Shown here: in pieces, positions 1 to 5,549 of the stretch
Layout: each line of letters starts with the position of its first letter
Numbering within the stretch: position 1 is the stretch's first letter
Assembly (NCBI GenBank): GCA_018821745.1
Contig: JAHJLU010000769.1
Location: forward strand, 1 to 6,027
Direction: 5' to 3'
Length of the DNA stretch: 6,027 nt
From: Myxococcota bacterium
Lineage (GTDB): Bacteria > Myxococcota_A > Polyangia > HGW-17
The notes under the pieces: generated by a model
What the model saw: the letters and a program-made list of their open reading frames with translations, nothing else
The model's database searches: none
What the model was told of the DNA's origin: nothing
Made by a program: the position numbers and the translations under genes

Positions 1-364
1 CAACGGGTTTTTCGTTGAAGAAGAGCACTTCCACCATGAGATTGTCGATGAGCCAGTCCACGGCGTCTCCCATGAGATCTCCATCGATGGGGTACTGCTC
101 ATAGGTCTCAGTGTCCATGAAATAATAATGATTTCCCTCTTTGTAGAGGTATTCCATTTTTCTCACTTCGGTCTGAGCCAGATCGATCTTTTCGCCGGAT
201 CTCCAGGTGCGGTCCAGGACGGCCCCGGTGATGAGATTCTTGACGCGACATTTGGTGAAACCAGTGCCTTTTCCAGGTTTTACAAAGTTTGCCTCAACAA
301 CCACGTACGGGTCGCCGTCGAGGAGAATTTTGAGGTTTTTGCGAAGGTCAGAACTTTGAGCCAT
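1..364 (-). CDS. efp: Elongation factor P (EF-P), N-terminal two thirds, cut by the left edge
   Basis: Translation factor that binds between the P and E sites of the ribosome and relieves stalling at polyproline stretches; cytoplasmic. The reverse strand reads from an ATG at 364 through 121 codons without a stop to the window edge, beginning MAQSSDLRKNLKILLDGDPY. Domain I (KOW-like, about residues 1-63) carries the tip loop KPGKGTGF (29-36). Lys32 sits where bacterial EF-P is modified, by EpmA-type beta-lysylation in the lysine-bearing families. Domain II (OB fold) begins near residue 65 and includes YYFMDTETYEQ. The remaining roughly 65 residues, including domain III, lie outside the window. 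A GGAG at 374-377 stands 9 bases before the ATG and supports this start. The gene is transcribed away from the rest of the window. The family assignment is secure; the modification type is inferred, because no modifying enzyme is encoded here. Confidence 0.97.
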   Translation of the reverse strand, partial: MAQSSDLRKNLKILLDGDPYVVVEANFVKPGKGTGFTKCRVKNLITGAVLDRTWRSGEKIDLAQTEVRKMEYLYKEGNHYYFMDTETYEQYPIDGDLMGDAVDWLIDNLMVEVLFFNEKPV

Positions 365-462
365 GAGGATGATCTCCGTTGCAGCCCCGAGAATGGGGGT
401 TTCAGGATTAGACCGGCGAGTTGAACCTTTTTGTGGACCCGGTCAAGGACAGCCAGGGCACT

Positions 463-491
463 TATATAATGATGGGGCATTAAAGAGTAAA
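463..491 (-). promoter_or_regulatory. Candidate sigma70-type promoter for efp
   Basis: On the minus strand a TTTACT (-35-like, 4 of 6 consensus bases, 486-491) is followed after 17 bases by TATATA (-10-like, 463-468). This would give a leader of about 90 bases before the efp ATG. The surrounding bases are the most AT-rich in the intergenic region. Found by eye against the consensus only. Confidence 0.4.
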
Positions 492-551
492 GGAAAAAGT
501 GCACCTTGCCGCTCCGAGGGGCTCTGTGGGGAGGTCTTTACGCAATTTGTA

Positions 552-578
552 TTGACAAGCGGAGCGAGTAGGGATAGT
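552..578 (+). promoter_or_regulatory. Candidate promoter for the HicB-like/sctJ/rhomboid unit
   Basis: A perfect TTGACA (-35) lies at 552-557. The -10 is less clear: GATAGT at 573-578 matches 4 of 6 bases but with a short 15-base spacer, while TAGTGA at 575-580 has a 17-base spacer but a poor match. The distance to the ATG at 602 is short, giving a leader of only about 15-20 bases that still contains the GGAGG site. The strong -35 with a weak -10 could mean activator dependence, but this is inference. Confidence 0.35.
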
Positions 579-601
579 GAGTTATCCTTTGGAGGCACTC
601 A

Positions 602-1120
602 ATGGACCACAGAAAATACCGCATCGTCATCCGTTTTGACCAGGAAAAAGAATGTTTCATCGGCAACGTCCCCGAACTCCCCGAATGTGAAGTCGAAGGA
701 GATGACTGGGAAACCGTGACCGCCGGCCTCAGCGAGGCCATCGAAGCCAAACTTGAGACCATCGAGCATAAGCCGACCCCCATAGATGAAGTAGAGTTCG
801 AGGGGAAACTGGAGCTTGATATCTCCAAAAGTCTCATGCGGGAGCTCATGTTCATGGCCAAAACCGATGAGATCGAGCCTCAGGTCCTGGCCCAGGAGCT
901 CATAGCTGAAGGTCTGGGTCGTCGCTATGGCGGACACCGTTTCTATCGCAGCGGGGGCCAAAGAAGACCCCAGAATCAGAACAGTCGCCAGGGCAATCGC
1001 CAGGGTGGCGGGTACCATCGTGGTATGAACCAGGAACAGTACCATAATATCATGGAAGACAAGGCCTCCTTCCTGGAGTACGTTCGTGGCCTTGATGATG
1101 GAAACAACCGCAATCGTTAG
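602..1120 (+). CDS. Orphan HicB-like protein with RHH-like segment and Arg/Gly/Asn/Gln-rich tail
   Basis: 172 residues; ATG start with a strong TTTGGAGG site ending 6 bases upstream. Residues 5-55 (YRIVIRFDQEKECFIG, then NVPELPECEVEG and an E-x-A-x-x-x-L helix) match the HicB-like partial RNase H fold. Residues 68-106 (LELDISKSLMRELM ... AQELIAEGL) resemble the ribbon-helix-helix DNA-binding segment of HicB antitoxins. The tail, about 107-172, is low complexity and rich in R, G, Q and N (for example SRQGNRQGGGYHRG), probably disordered and nucleic-acid binding. In the HicAB family, HicB neutralises the HicA mRNA interferase and represses its own promoter. No HicA frame is visible on either side, so this is unlikely to be a simple antitoxin; a regulatory or RNA-binding role is inferred. 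The stop codon is immediately followed by sctJ, suggesting co-transcription. Fold assignment is fairly sure; function is not. Confidence 0.8.
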   Translation: MDHRKYRIVIRFDQEKECFIGNVPELPECEVEGDDWETVTAGLSEAIEAKLETIEHKPTPIDEVEFEGKLELDISKSLMRELMFMAKTDEIEPQVLAQELIAEGLGRRYGGHRFYRSGGQRRPQNQNSRQGNRQGGGYHRGMNQEQYHNIMEDKASFLEYVRGLDDGNNRNR

Positions 1121-1158
1121 TGATTAACGGCATCGGTTGCCGTCCGCGGTTCCCTATC

Positions 1159-1956
1159 ATGAAATTTCGGTTCCTACTCTTCTCTCTCCTTTTGCTGGCA
1201 GCAGTCGGTTGTCAGGTGGAACTCTTCAGGACACTCTCCGAAGAGGACGCCAACCGTGTGTACCGGGAGCTGGAGCATTCGGGGATCGAAGTCAAAAAGA
1301 CTACCACCGATAAACGCAAGGGGCTCTTCGGGATAGAAGTTCCAAGGTCCCAGGCTTCGCGGGCGCTGGAGATCCTTCGTGCACGGGATGTTCCCCGCAA
1401 GACCCACCGCGGGTTCTCCCTCATTACCGATGGAGGGAATCTGATCCCCTCGCCCAAGAAGGAGCGGATAAAGTACTTCATTGCGCTGTCAGGCGAGCTG
1501 GAGCAGACTCTGGAGAATCTCCCCGGTGTGCAGTACGCGCGGGTTCACTTCGCCATGCCGTCGGAGCCGGGGCTTATCCTCGATGACTCCCGCAAGACTA
1601 TGCCCCAGAGGGCCTCTGTGGTCCTCAAGGTCCAGGAAAAGTTGTTTCAACTGAGTCCCAAGGATGTGCAGGTGCTCATCGCCGGTGCTCTCCCCGATAT
1701 CAAACCCGAAGCGGTCTCCGTGGTTGTTCAGTTGGCTGTCTCTCAAAAGGCCGGTCCCGCAGGATATTCCTCAGTGGGACCTTACGCGGTCTCCCCCGCT
1801 TCCCGGGTGCCCCTCTTCATCACCCTGCTGGTGGCAGTCCTGCTGCTGGTTCTATTTGGCGTTCTCCTCATCATGGCGCGCATCACCATTTCTCGACTGA
1901 GAGATGAGATGGAACACGGAGAGGAGTCATCATCCCCTCGGGGAACACGTGAATAA
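1159..1956 (+). CDS. sctJ: Type III secretion inner-membrane ring lipoprotein SctJ (YscJ/HrcJ/PrgK family)
   Basis: 265 residues, close to the family norm of about 245-270. SctJ forms the periplasmic inner-membrane ring of the type III secretion basal body. The protein starts with a lipoprotein signal (MKFRFLLFSLLLLAAVGC) with the probable lipidated Cys18. Two ring-building modules follow: about 19-80 (CQVELFRTLSEEDANRVYREL, then IEVPRSQASRALEILR) and about 95-192 (SPKKERIKYFIALSGELEQT, LPGVQYARVHFAMP, ASVVLKV, VLIAGALPDIKPEAVSVVV). A transmembrane helix at about 218-241 leads into a short charged cytoplasmic tail. It is far shorter than FliF and lacks the third module, so it is not the flagellar ring. 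Start choice: ATG 1159 gives the best signal peptide but has no clear ribosome site. A GTG at 1120, overlapping the upstream stop by one base, would add 13 residues. It overlaps the rhomboid gene by one base (TAATG). No other secretion gene is present. Confidence 0.9.
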   Translation: MKFRFLLFSLLLLAAVGCQVELFRTLSEEDANRVYRELEHSGIEVKKTTTDKRKGLFGIEVPRSQASRALEILRARDVPRKTHRGFSLITDGGNLIPSPKKERIKYFIALSGELEQTLENLPGVQYARVHFAMPSEPGLILDDSRKTMPQRASVVLKVQEKLFQLSPKDVQVLIAGALPDIKPEAVSVVVQLAVSQKAGPAGYSSVGPYAVSPASRVPLFITLLVAVLLLVLFGVLLIMARITISRLRDEMEHGEESSSPRGTRE

Positions 1957-4115
1957 TGTTTCATTTTTTGCTGCTTTTTGTGCTCATCAATCTCGGATTT
2001 CTCATCTGGGGACGCAGTCGGAGGGGCTTCTTTCGGGACCCGGTCTACAATGGTATCCTCGGGGTTGACGCGGTCCTGGCCCTCTACAGTTTCACCAACG
2101 ACACTTCGGGGAACACCATATACACCTGGCTGGCCCTTGGGATATTTGTCGGTGCCGTCATCATTCCCCTCATCCTGGGTCGTCTGATCGCGGGCGCCTT
2201 TGTGGGCTCCAATCTGAATCGGGTCCACCGGCTGCTGCAGTTGAAGTATCTGTTCCAACCATCCGTGGACGTGGCGGAGCAGATAGCGGAAAACAAAAAG
2301 TATCTTAAGGCTTACAATGGTGAAATCAATGAAATAACCAGGGAGATTGACCTGGAGTTAAGCCGCTCCACCGATCCCCTCCAGACCCAGTTTCTGCTGG
2401 AGTCCCTGGTGGAGATCAAGATTTTCGCGGGGCAGTGGGCAGAGGGCATCCGAACCTATCGAAAACGCATCGGGGATCCCGAGAAGGTGCTCAAACCCTC
2501 CTTCTTTGTCACACTGGCCCGCGCCGCCATCGAAGCGGGAGAGTGGGATCTGCTGTGGGAAGCCTATGGCGGTCTTGTTCGGCTCAGCGCGCCCCTGGAA
2601 GATCCCCTCATACGAAAATCGGTCTTTTATGTTCAGGTCATGGTCCTGGCCGCCTATGGCAGGAGCGGGACACTGAAAAAGCTGTTCCACCCGCTCAAGA
2701 AGGGCGATCCCCTCTTTCCCCTCGTCCCCAAGCGATACTGGTACGGACTCTCGCTCATGTCCGCAGGGAAGGACGAAGCCGCCCGGGAGATGCTCGATTT
2801 TCCAACGAAATTTAAGGATATGGCCCCATCGTTTTATCAGTCTGCGCTGGACCGCAGGGCGGGAGGGTTTGTCCCGCCGCCGGAGCCCGACCTGACGCAG
2901 AGGCTCGCCCTCTCCCGGATAAAGAAGGAGCTGGAGCATGTCTCCCGAGAGAAACCCTCTGCCCTGGCGACTCCCTGGGTGGGTAAAGGTCTCATTATTT
3001 TCACCTCGGCGGTCTTTGCCTATCAATTGTATCGAATGGGCATGACCTTTGAGTTCAAGGGCGTTGAGCAGATGAAGGGTCTCTTTTGGATCGGCGGGAA
3101 CTTCCGGCACCGATCCATAGCCTATGGGGAGTACTGGCGTCTGTTTACATCGATTTTCCTTCACGGGGGATTCATCCATGTCTTTTTCAATCTGTATGTC
3201 ATCTGGATGTTCGCGCCCCTCCTTGAGGTTCACTACGGGAAGGTGAAGTTTTTTCTCATCGCGGTTTTTTCCGGTGTCATCGGGAATATCGTCTCCACGC
3301 TTATCAATCCCAACGGGGTTGCAGTTGGCATCTCCGGGGTTGTTTTCGGGCTGGTGGGGGCCATGTTCATCATGCTCATTATCCACCGGGATCGCTTTCC
3401 TCAGGCCTGGCGCAAGCGTCAACTCTCGATGCTGGTGTTTCTGTTGCTCATCAACGTGGTGATCGGACTCTCCATGGAGATCATCGATAACTCCGCCCAT
3501 GGGGGCGGGCTCGTAGGAGGGATGGTTCTGGCGCTCCTCCTGGGAGGTCACATGGACAGGCGGATCCACCAGCGCCTCCTGACGGTGATCCTCGCGCTTG
3601 CGACGGTGGGGGTGGTTGTTTACTCCGCCTGGGGAGTATATTCGTTCAATCAGAATCCCATGAAATCGCCCTTTGTTTTGGAGTACAGCTCCCCTGAGCG
3701 GCGGCTCCGGGTGATGGCCCCCAAGTTCTGGGAGCTTGAATATCTGAAAGCCGAGAATATTCCCGTGGCACCCGGTCACGCGAAGCCACAGGTGCCTTTT
3801 CTCTATGATCCCTTCTGCCCGGGAGTGAACAGGCTGATCTTTTTCACGGGAGAAGAGGCGAAGATCCAGTTTGGGCAGGTGAATCAGGCATTTACGGACC
3901 AGAGTCGGGGCATGGTTGGGAAATGGAGCAAAAAGCAGGTCCGTGTCACCATGGTGAAGAACAGGGAATTGTATTTCTATTCCAAAGAGTTAGCTCCGGG
4001 ACAGTTGGTGCTGATACAGGTTGTTTATGACACTAAATGCGCAAAAAGCATAGAGTCAGTACTGGCCCCAATGTTGGCGGATGGCGGTATATCAGGGGTT
4101 TTCCCTTCTCCCTGA
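1956..4115 (+). CDS. Multidomain rhomboid-family intramembrane serine protease
   Basis: 719 residues. The rhomboid core (about 344-535) has all catalytic features: YWRLFTSIFLHGG before TM2, the oxyanion pair His408 and Asn412 (HVFFN), nucleophile Ser460 in GISG, and His515 in DNSAHGGGLVGG in TM6. Rhomboids cleave substrates within or near a transmembrane helix. A seventh helix (about 540-563) gives a 6+1 topology, which would place the C-terminal domain (about 570-719, unrecognised) in the periplasm. The N-terminus has hydrophobic segments at about 2-18 and 55-80, with another weak one at 31-47. Residues 85-330 form a helical region with TPR-like hairpins (about 146-175, 182-210, 261-280), likely cytoplasmic. 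Typical bacterial rhomboids are 200-300 residues, so most of this protein is accessory. The ATG overlaps the sctJ stop by one base, and a GGGGAA at 1940-1945 lies 10 bases upstream, so translation is probably coupled. The substrate is unknown; SctJ or secretion parts are guesses from neighbourhood only. Confidence 0.92.
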   Translation: MFHFLLLFVLINLGFLIWGRSRRGFFRDPVYNGILGVDAVLALYSFTNDTSGNTIYTWLALGIFVGAVIIPLILGRLIAGAFVGSNLNRVHRLLQLKYLFQPSVDVAEQIAENKKYLKAYNGEINEITREIDLELSRSTDPLQTQFLLESLVEIKIFAGQWAEGIRTYRKRIGDPEKVLKPSFFVTLARAAIEAGEWDLLWEAYGGLVRLSAPLEDPLIRKSVFYVQVMVLAAYGRSGTLKKLFHPLKKGDPLFPLVPKRYWYGLSLMSAGKDEAAREMLDFPTKFKDMAPSFYQSALDRRAGGFVPPPEPDLTQRLALSRIKKELEHVSREKPSALATPWVGKGLIIFTSAVFAYQLYRMGMTFEFKGVEQMKGLFWIGGNFRHRSIAYGEYWRLFTSIFLHGGFIHVFFNLYVIWMFAPLLEVHYGKVKFFLIAVFSGVIGNIVSTLINPNGVAVGISGVVFGLVGAMFIMLIIHRDRFPQAWRKRQLSMLVFLLLINVVIGLSMEIIDNSAHGGGLVGGMVLALLLGGHMDRRIHQRLLTVILALATVGVVVYSAWGVYSFNQNPMKSPFVLEYSSPERRLRVMAPKFWELEYLKAENIPVAPGHAKPQVPFLYDPFCPGVNRLIFFTGEEAKIQFGQVNQAFTDQSRGMVGKWSKKQVRVTMVKNRELYFYSKELAPGQLVLIQVVYDTKCAKSIESVLAPMLADGGISGVFPSP

Positions 4116-4136
4116 TCCGGGGTGTTTCCCCCTTTT
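4091..4136 (+). terminator. Hairpins at the end of the rhomboid gene, possible weak terminator
   Basis: ATCAGGG (4091-4097) and CCCTGAT (4110-4116) form a perfect 7-base inverted repeat with a 12-base loop that includes the rhomboid stop codon. A second short stem, GGGG (4119-4122) with CCCC (4128-4131), is closely followed by TTTT (4133-4136). AGGG and CCCT within the first loop region could form an alternative stem. The stems are short and the T run is only four, so termination may be partial and the V-ATPase genes could receive read-through. Confidence 0.4.
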
Positions 4137-4149
4137 CCTGATTTTATCC

Positions 4150-4176
4150 TTGTGATCTTGGGGTGAAAGTTATAAG
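4150..4176 (+). promoter_or_regulatory. Weak candidate promoter for the V-ATPase operon
   Basis: TATAAG (4171-4176, 5 of 6 -10 consensus bases) follows TTGTGA (4150-4155, 4 of 6 -35 bases) with a spacer of only 15 bases. It lies just after the possible terminator and about 27 bases before the ATG of the subunit E gene, a sensible place for an operon promoter. The short spacer keeps confidence low. Confidence 0.33.
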
Positions 4177-4202
4177 TTTTGTGCCATCTGAACGGAGGCG
4201 CT

Positions 4203-4823
4203 ATGGCAAGCGAGTCACTTAATAAAGTCATTCAACAGTTGAAAGATGAAGGGATTAACGCGGCTAAAGCCGATGCGGAAAAAATCCGCCAGAAGGCAGA
4301 AGCAGAAGCGGAAGACATCATCATTAACGCAGAGATGAAGGCCAAGTCCATTCTGAAAAAGGCCGAAGAAGAAGATAAAAAAATCCGCGATCAACTCAAA
4401 ACTGAGCTGGAGCGGGCGGCCCGGATCGGCCTTGCTTCTTTCAAGTCGTCCATCGAGAAGGCGCTGGTTGTTCCCGCCATCGATGAATCCCTTGCCAAGG
4501 TGCTGGCGACCCCCCAGTTCATGGAGAAGGTGATTGTTGAAATGGTGAAGGGTTTTGCCGCAAGCAATTTCAAGGGCGCCGACCTCACCCTCATTCTCCC
4601 GGCGGATCTCCAGAGCCAGATGGGGAACGCAATCGCAGCAAAAATGAAGATGATGACCGCCGGTGGAGATGTGACCATCCACTTCGATGACAACATCCGG
4701 TTCGGTTTCAAGGTCGGCCCGTCGGACAAGGCCTTTGTCTATGATCTCTCCAATGAAGGGCTCATGGAAATCTTCACCAAATTTGTTTCTCCAAAATTCA
4801 GATCACTTTTCGTTGGCGAATAG
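4203..4823 (+). CDS. atpE: V/A-type ATPase subunit E (peripheral stalk)
   Basis: 206 residues. Subunit E pairs with subunit G/H to form the peripheral stalk that holds the catalytic A3B3 head still against rotor torque; cytoplasmic, attached to the membrane complex. Residues 5-80 are a long charged, alanine-rich helix (AKADAEKIRQKAEAEAEDII, KAKSILKKAEEEDKKIRDQL), typical of the stalk coiled coil. Residues 85-206 form the globular head-binding domain, with GGDVTIHFDDNIRFGFKVG and an end like NEGLMEIFTKFVSPKFRSLF as in bacterial V-ATPase E subunits. ATG 4203 is chosen because GGAGG (4194-4198) lies just 4 bases upstream. A TTG at 4179 would add eight residues but has no good ribosome site. The downstream genes (DUF2764, subunit A) confirm the assignment. 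FliH/SctL secretion stators are distant relatives, but the DUF2764 and subunit A neighbours argue against that. Confidence 0.92.
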   Translation: MASESLNKVIQQLKDEGINAAKADAEKIRQKAEAEAEDIIINAEMKAKSILKKAEEEDKKIRDQLKTELERAARIGLASFKSSIEKALVVPAIDESLAKVLATPQFMEKVIVEMVKGFAASNFKGADLTLILPADLQSQMGNAIAAKMKMMTAGGDVTIHFDDNIRFGFKVGPSDKAFVYDLSNEGLMEIFTKFVSPKFRSLFVGE

Positions 4824-4835
4824 GGGAGAATCTCT

Positions 4836-5549
4836 TTGAAATACTACCGATTGATGACCGCGCTACCCACTCTCCCCGATGAGGTGGTGCCCCTCTCCCA
4901 GCCCGTGGCCGAGATCGTCTGCCAGGTACTTGAGGAGGTTGGTGGAGCACACCGCGAACTCATCGACGCGCTGCTGTGGCAGATCGACGCTGCCAACGCC
5001 GAGTCGGTGCTTCTGGGGAAAGACCTCTTCGATCCCCGGGGTACCCTCCCCCGAGAGGAGTTCGACACGCGACTCAATTTGCCACCCTTCCTCGACGAGG
5101 TGTTCCGCAGTGCCGATACCGCGGGACAGCCCCAGGTAACGGTGCAGTTGATCTGGGAGTCCTACTACAACGCCCTCATTGAGCTGGGTGACAAACACTC
5201 GTGCAGGTTCATGCGCAGTTTTGTGCAGTTCGAGACGGGCCTTCGTAATGCCATTGCAAAAAAACGAGCCGAGGTTCTTTCCCTCGATGCTGATGCGGCA
5301 CAGGTGCTTGGCGGAGCTGACGCCATGTTCTACGCCCAGCTGGTCCTTCGGGCCCAGGAAGCCGAGGATCCCCAGGCTCGCGAAATGATTTTAGACAGGG
5401 AGCGTCTTGCTCTCTTTCAGGAACTGGAAGGGATTGACCCCTTCGCCATCGACGCACTTCTCGCGTATCTGGCCTCCGCGCTGGTACTCGATTCATGGCG
5501 CGTGGAGAAGGATGTTGACCCCGAAACGATGTTGGAGGTGTTCGCTTGA
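4836..5549 (+). CDS. DUF2764 family V-type ATPase operon protein, probable subunit C-like
   Basis: 237 residues, starting MKYYRLMTALPTLP, the (M)xYYxLxxxLPxL opening of DUF2764. The family is known from bacterial V-ATPase operons, where it sits between subunits E and A; Chlamydia CT309 is the example I recall. It has no clear membrane segment and is mostly helical and acidic. The segment SFVQFETGLRNAIAKKRAEV (about 128-147) is the best conserved-looking stretch. By position and by the absence of a separate C gene in such operons, it is inferred to act like subunit C/d, the funnel linking the central stalk to the membrane rotor. The start is TTG at 4836, backed by GGGGAG (4823-4828) 7 bases upstream and by the family N-terminus. 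That ribosome site overlaps the end of the subunit E gene, and the 3' end overlaps subunit A by four bases, so the three genes are one operon. Confidence 0.85.
   Translation: MKYYRLMTALPTLPDEVVPLSQPVAEIVCQVLEEVGGAHRELIDALLWQIDAANAESVLLGKDLFDPRGTLPREEFDTRLNLPPFLDEVFRSADTAGQPQVTVQLIWESYYNALIELGDKHSCRFMRSFVQFETGLRNAIAKKRAEVLSLDADAAQVLGGADAMFYAQLVLRAQEAEDPQAREMILDRERLALFQELEGIDPFAIDALLAYLASALVLDSWRVEKDVDPETMLEVFA

Larger units (their letters stand above)
365..601. other. Divergent intergenic region between efp and the HicB-like gene
   Basis: About 237 bases separate two divergent genes. It holds the efp ribosome binding site (GGAG on the minus strand, 374-377), the candidate efp promoter (463-491), the candidate forward promoter (552-578) and the TTTGGAGG ribosome binding site (588-595) of the gene at 602. 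I see no convincing small gene, structured RNA or long repeat. In particular there is no HicA-like reading frame, which would be expected next to a normal hicB. Confidence 0.6.

Noticed and set aside
128..424. A plus-strand open frame over the start of efp
   Set aside because: The minus strand encodes an unmistakable EF-P through this stretch; the plus frame is its shadow.
514..540. Possible small hairpin with GCTCC and GGGGC in the efp/HicB-like intergenic region
   Set aside because: The loop would be only two bases and the stem needs a wobble pair, so it is not a credible structure or terminator.
599..1045. A 148-codon minus-strand frame with hydrophobic N-terminus, antisense to the HicB-like gene
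   Set aside because: The plus-strand frame has a strong ribosome site and a recognisable HicB-like domain. The minus frame has no supporting ribosome site or family features.
1159..1956. Flagellar FliF as an alternative to SctJ
   Set aside because: The protein is about half the length of FliF, has only one C-terminal membrane helix and an N-terminal lipobox cysteine, and lacks the third ring-building module.
2358..3779. A 473-codon open frame on the minus strand, antisense to the rhomboid gene
   Set aside because: Its translation is rich in His, Arg, Gln, Glu and Pro with no recognisable domain or signal, as expected for the complement of a GC-biased coding frame. The plus strand encodes a clear rhomboid protease with intact catalytic residues.
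4203..4823. Reading the stalk protein as the type III stator SctL/FliH because sctJ is nearby
   Set aside because: The C-terminal domain matches V-ATPase subunit E, and the following DUF2764 and subunit A genes fix it as a V-ATPase operon.
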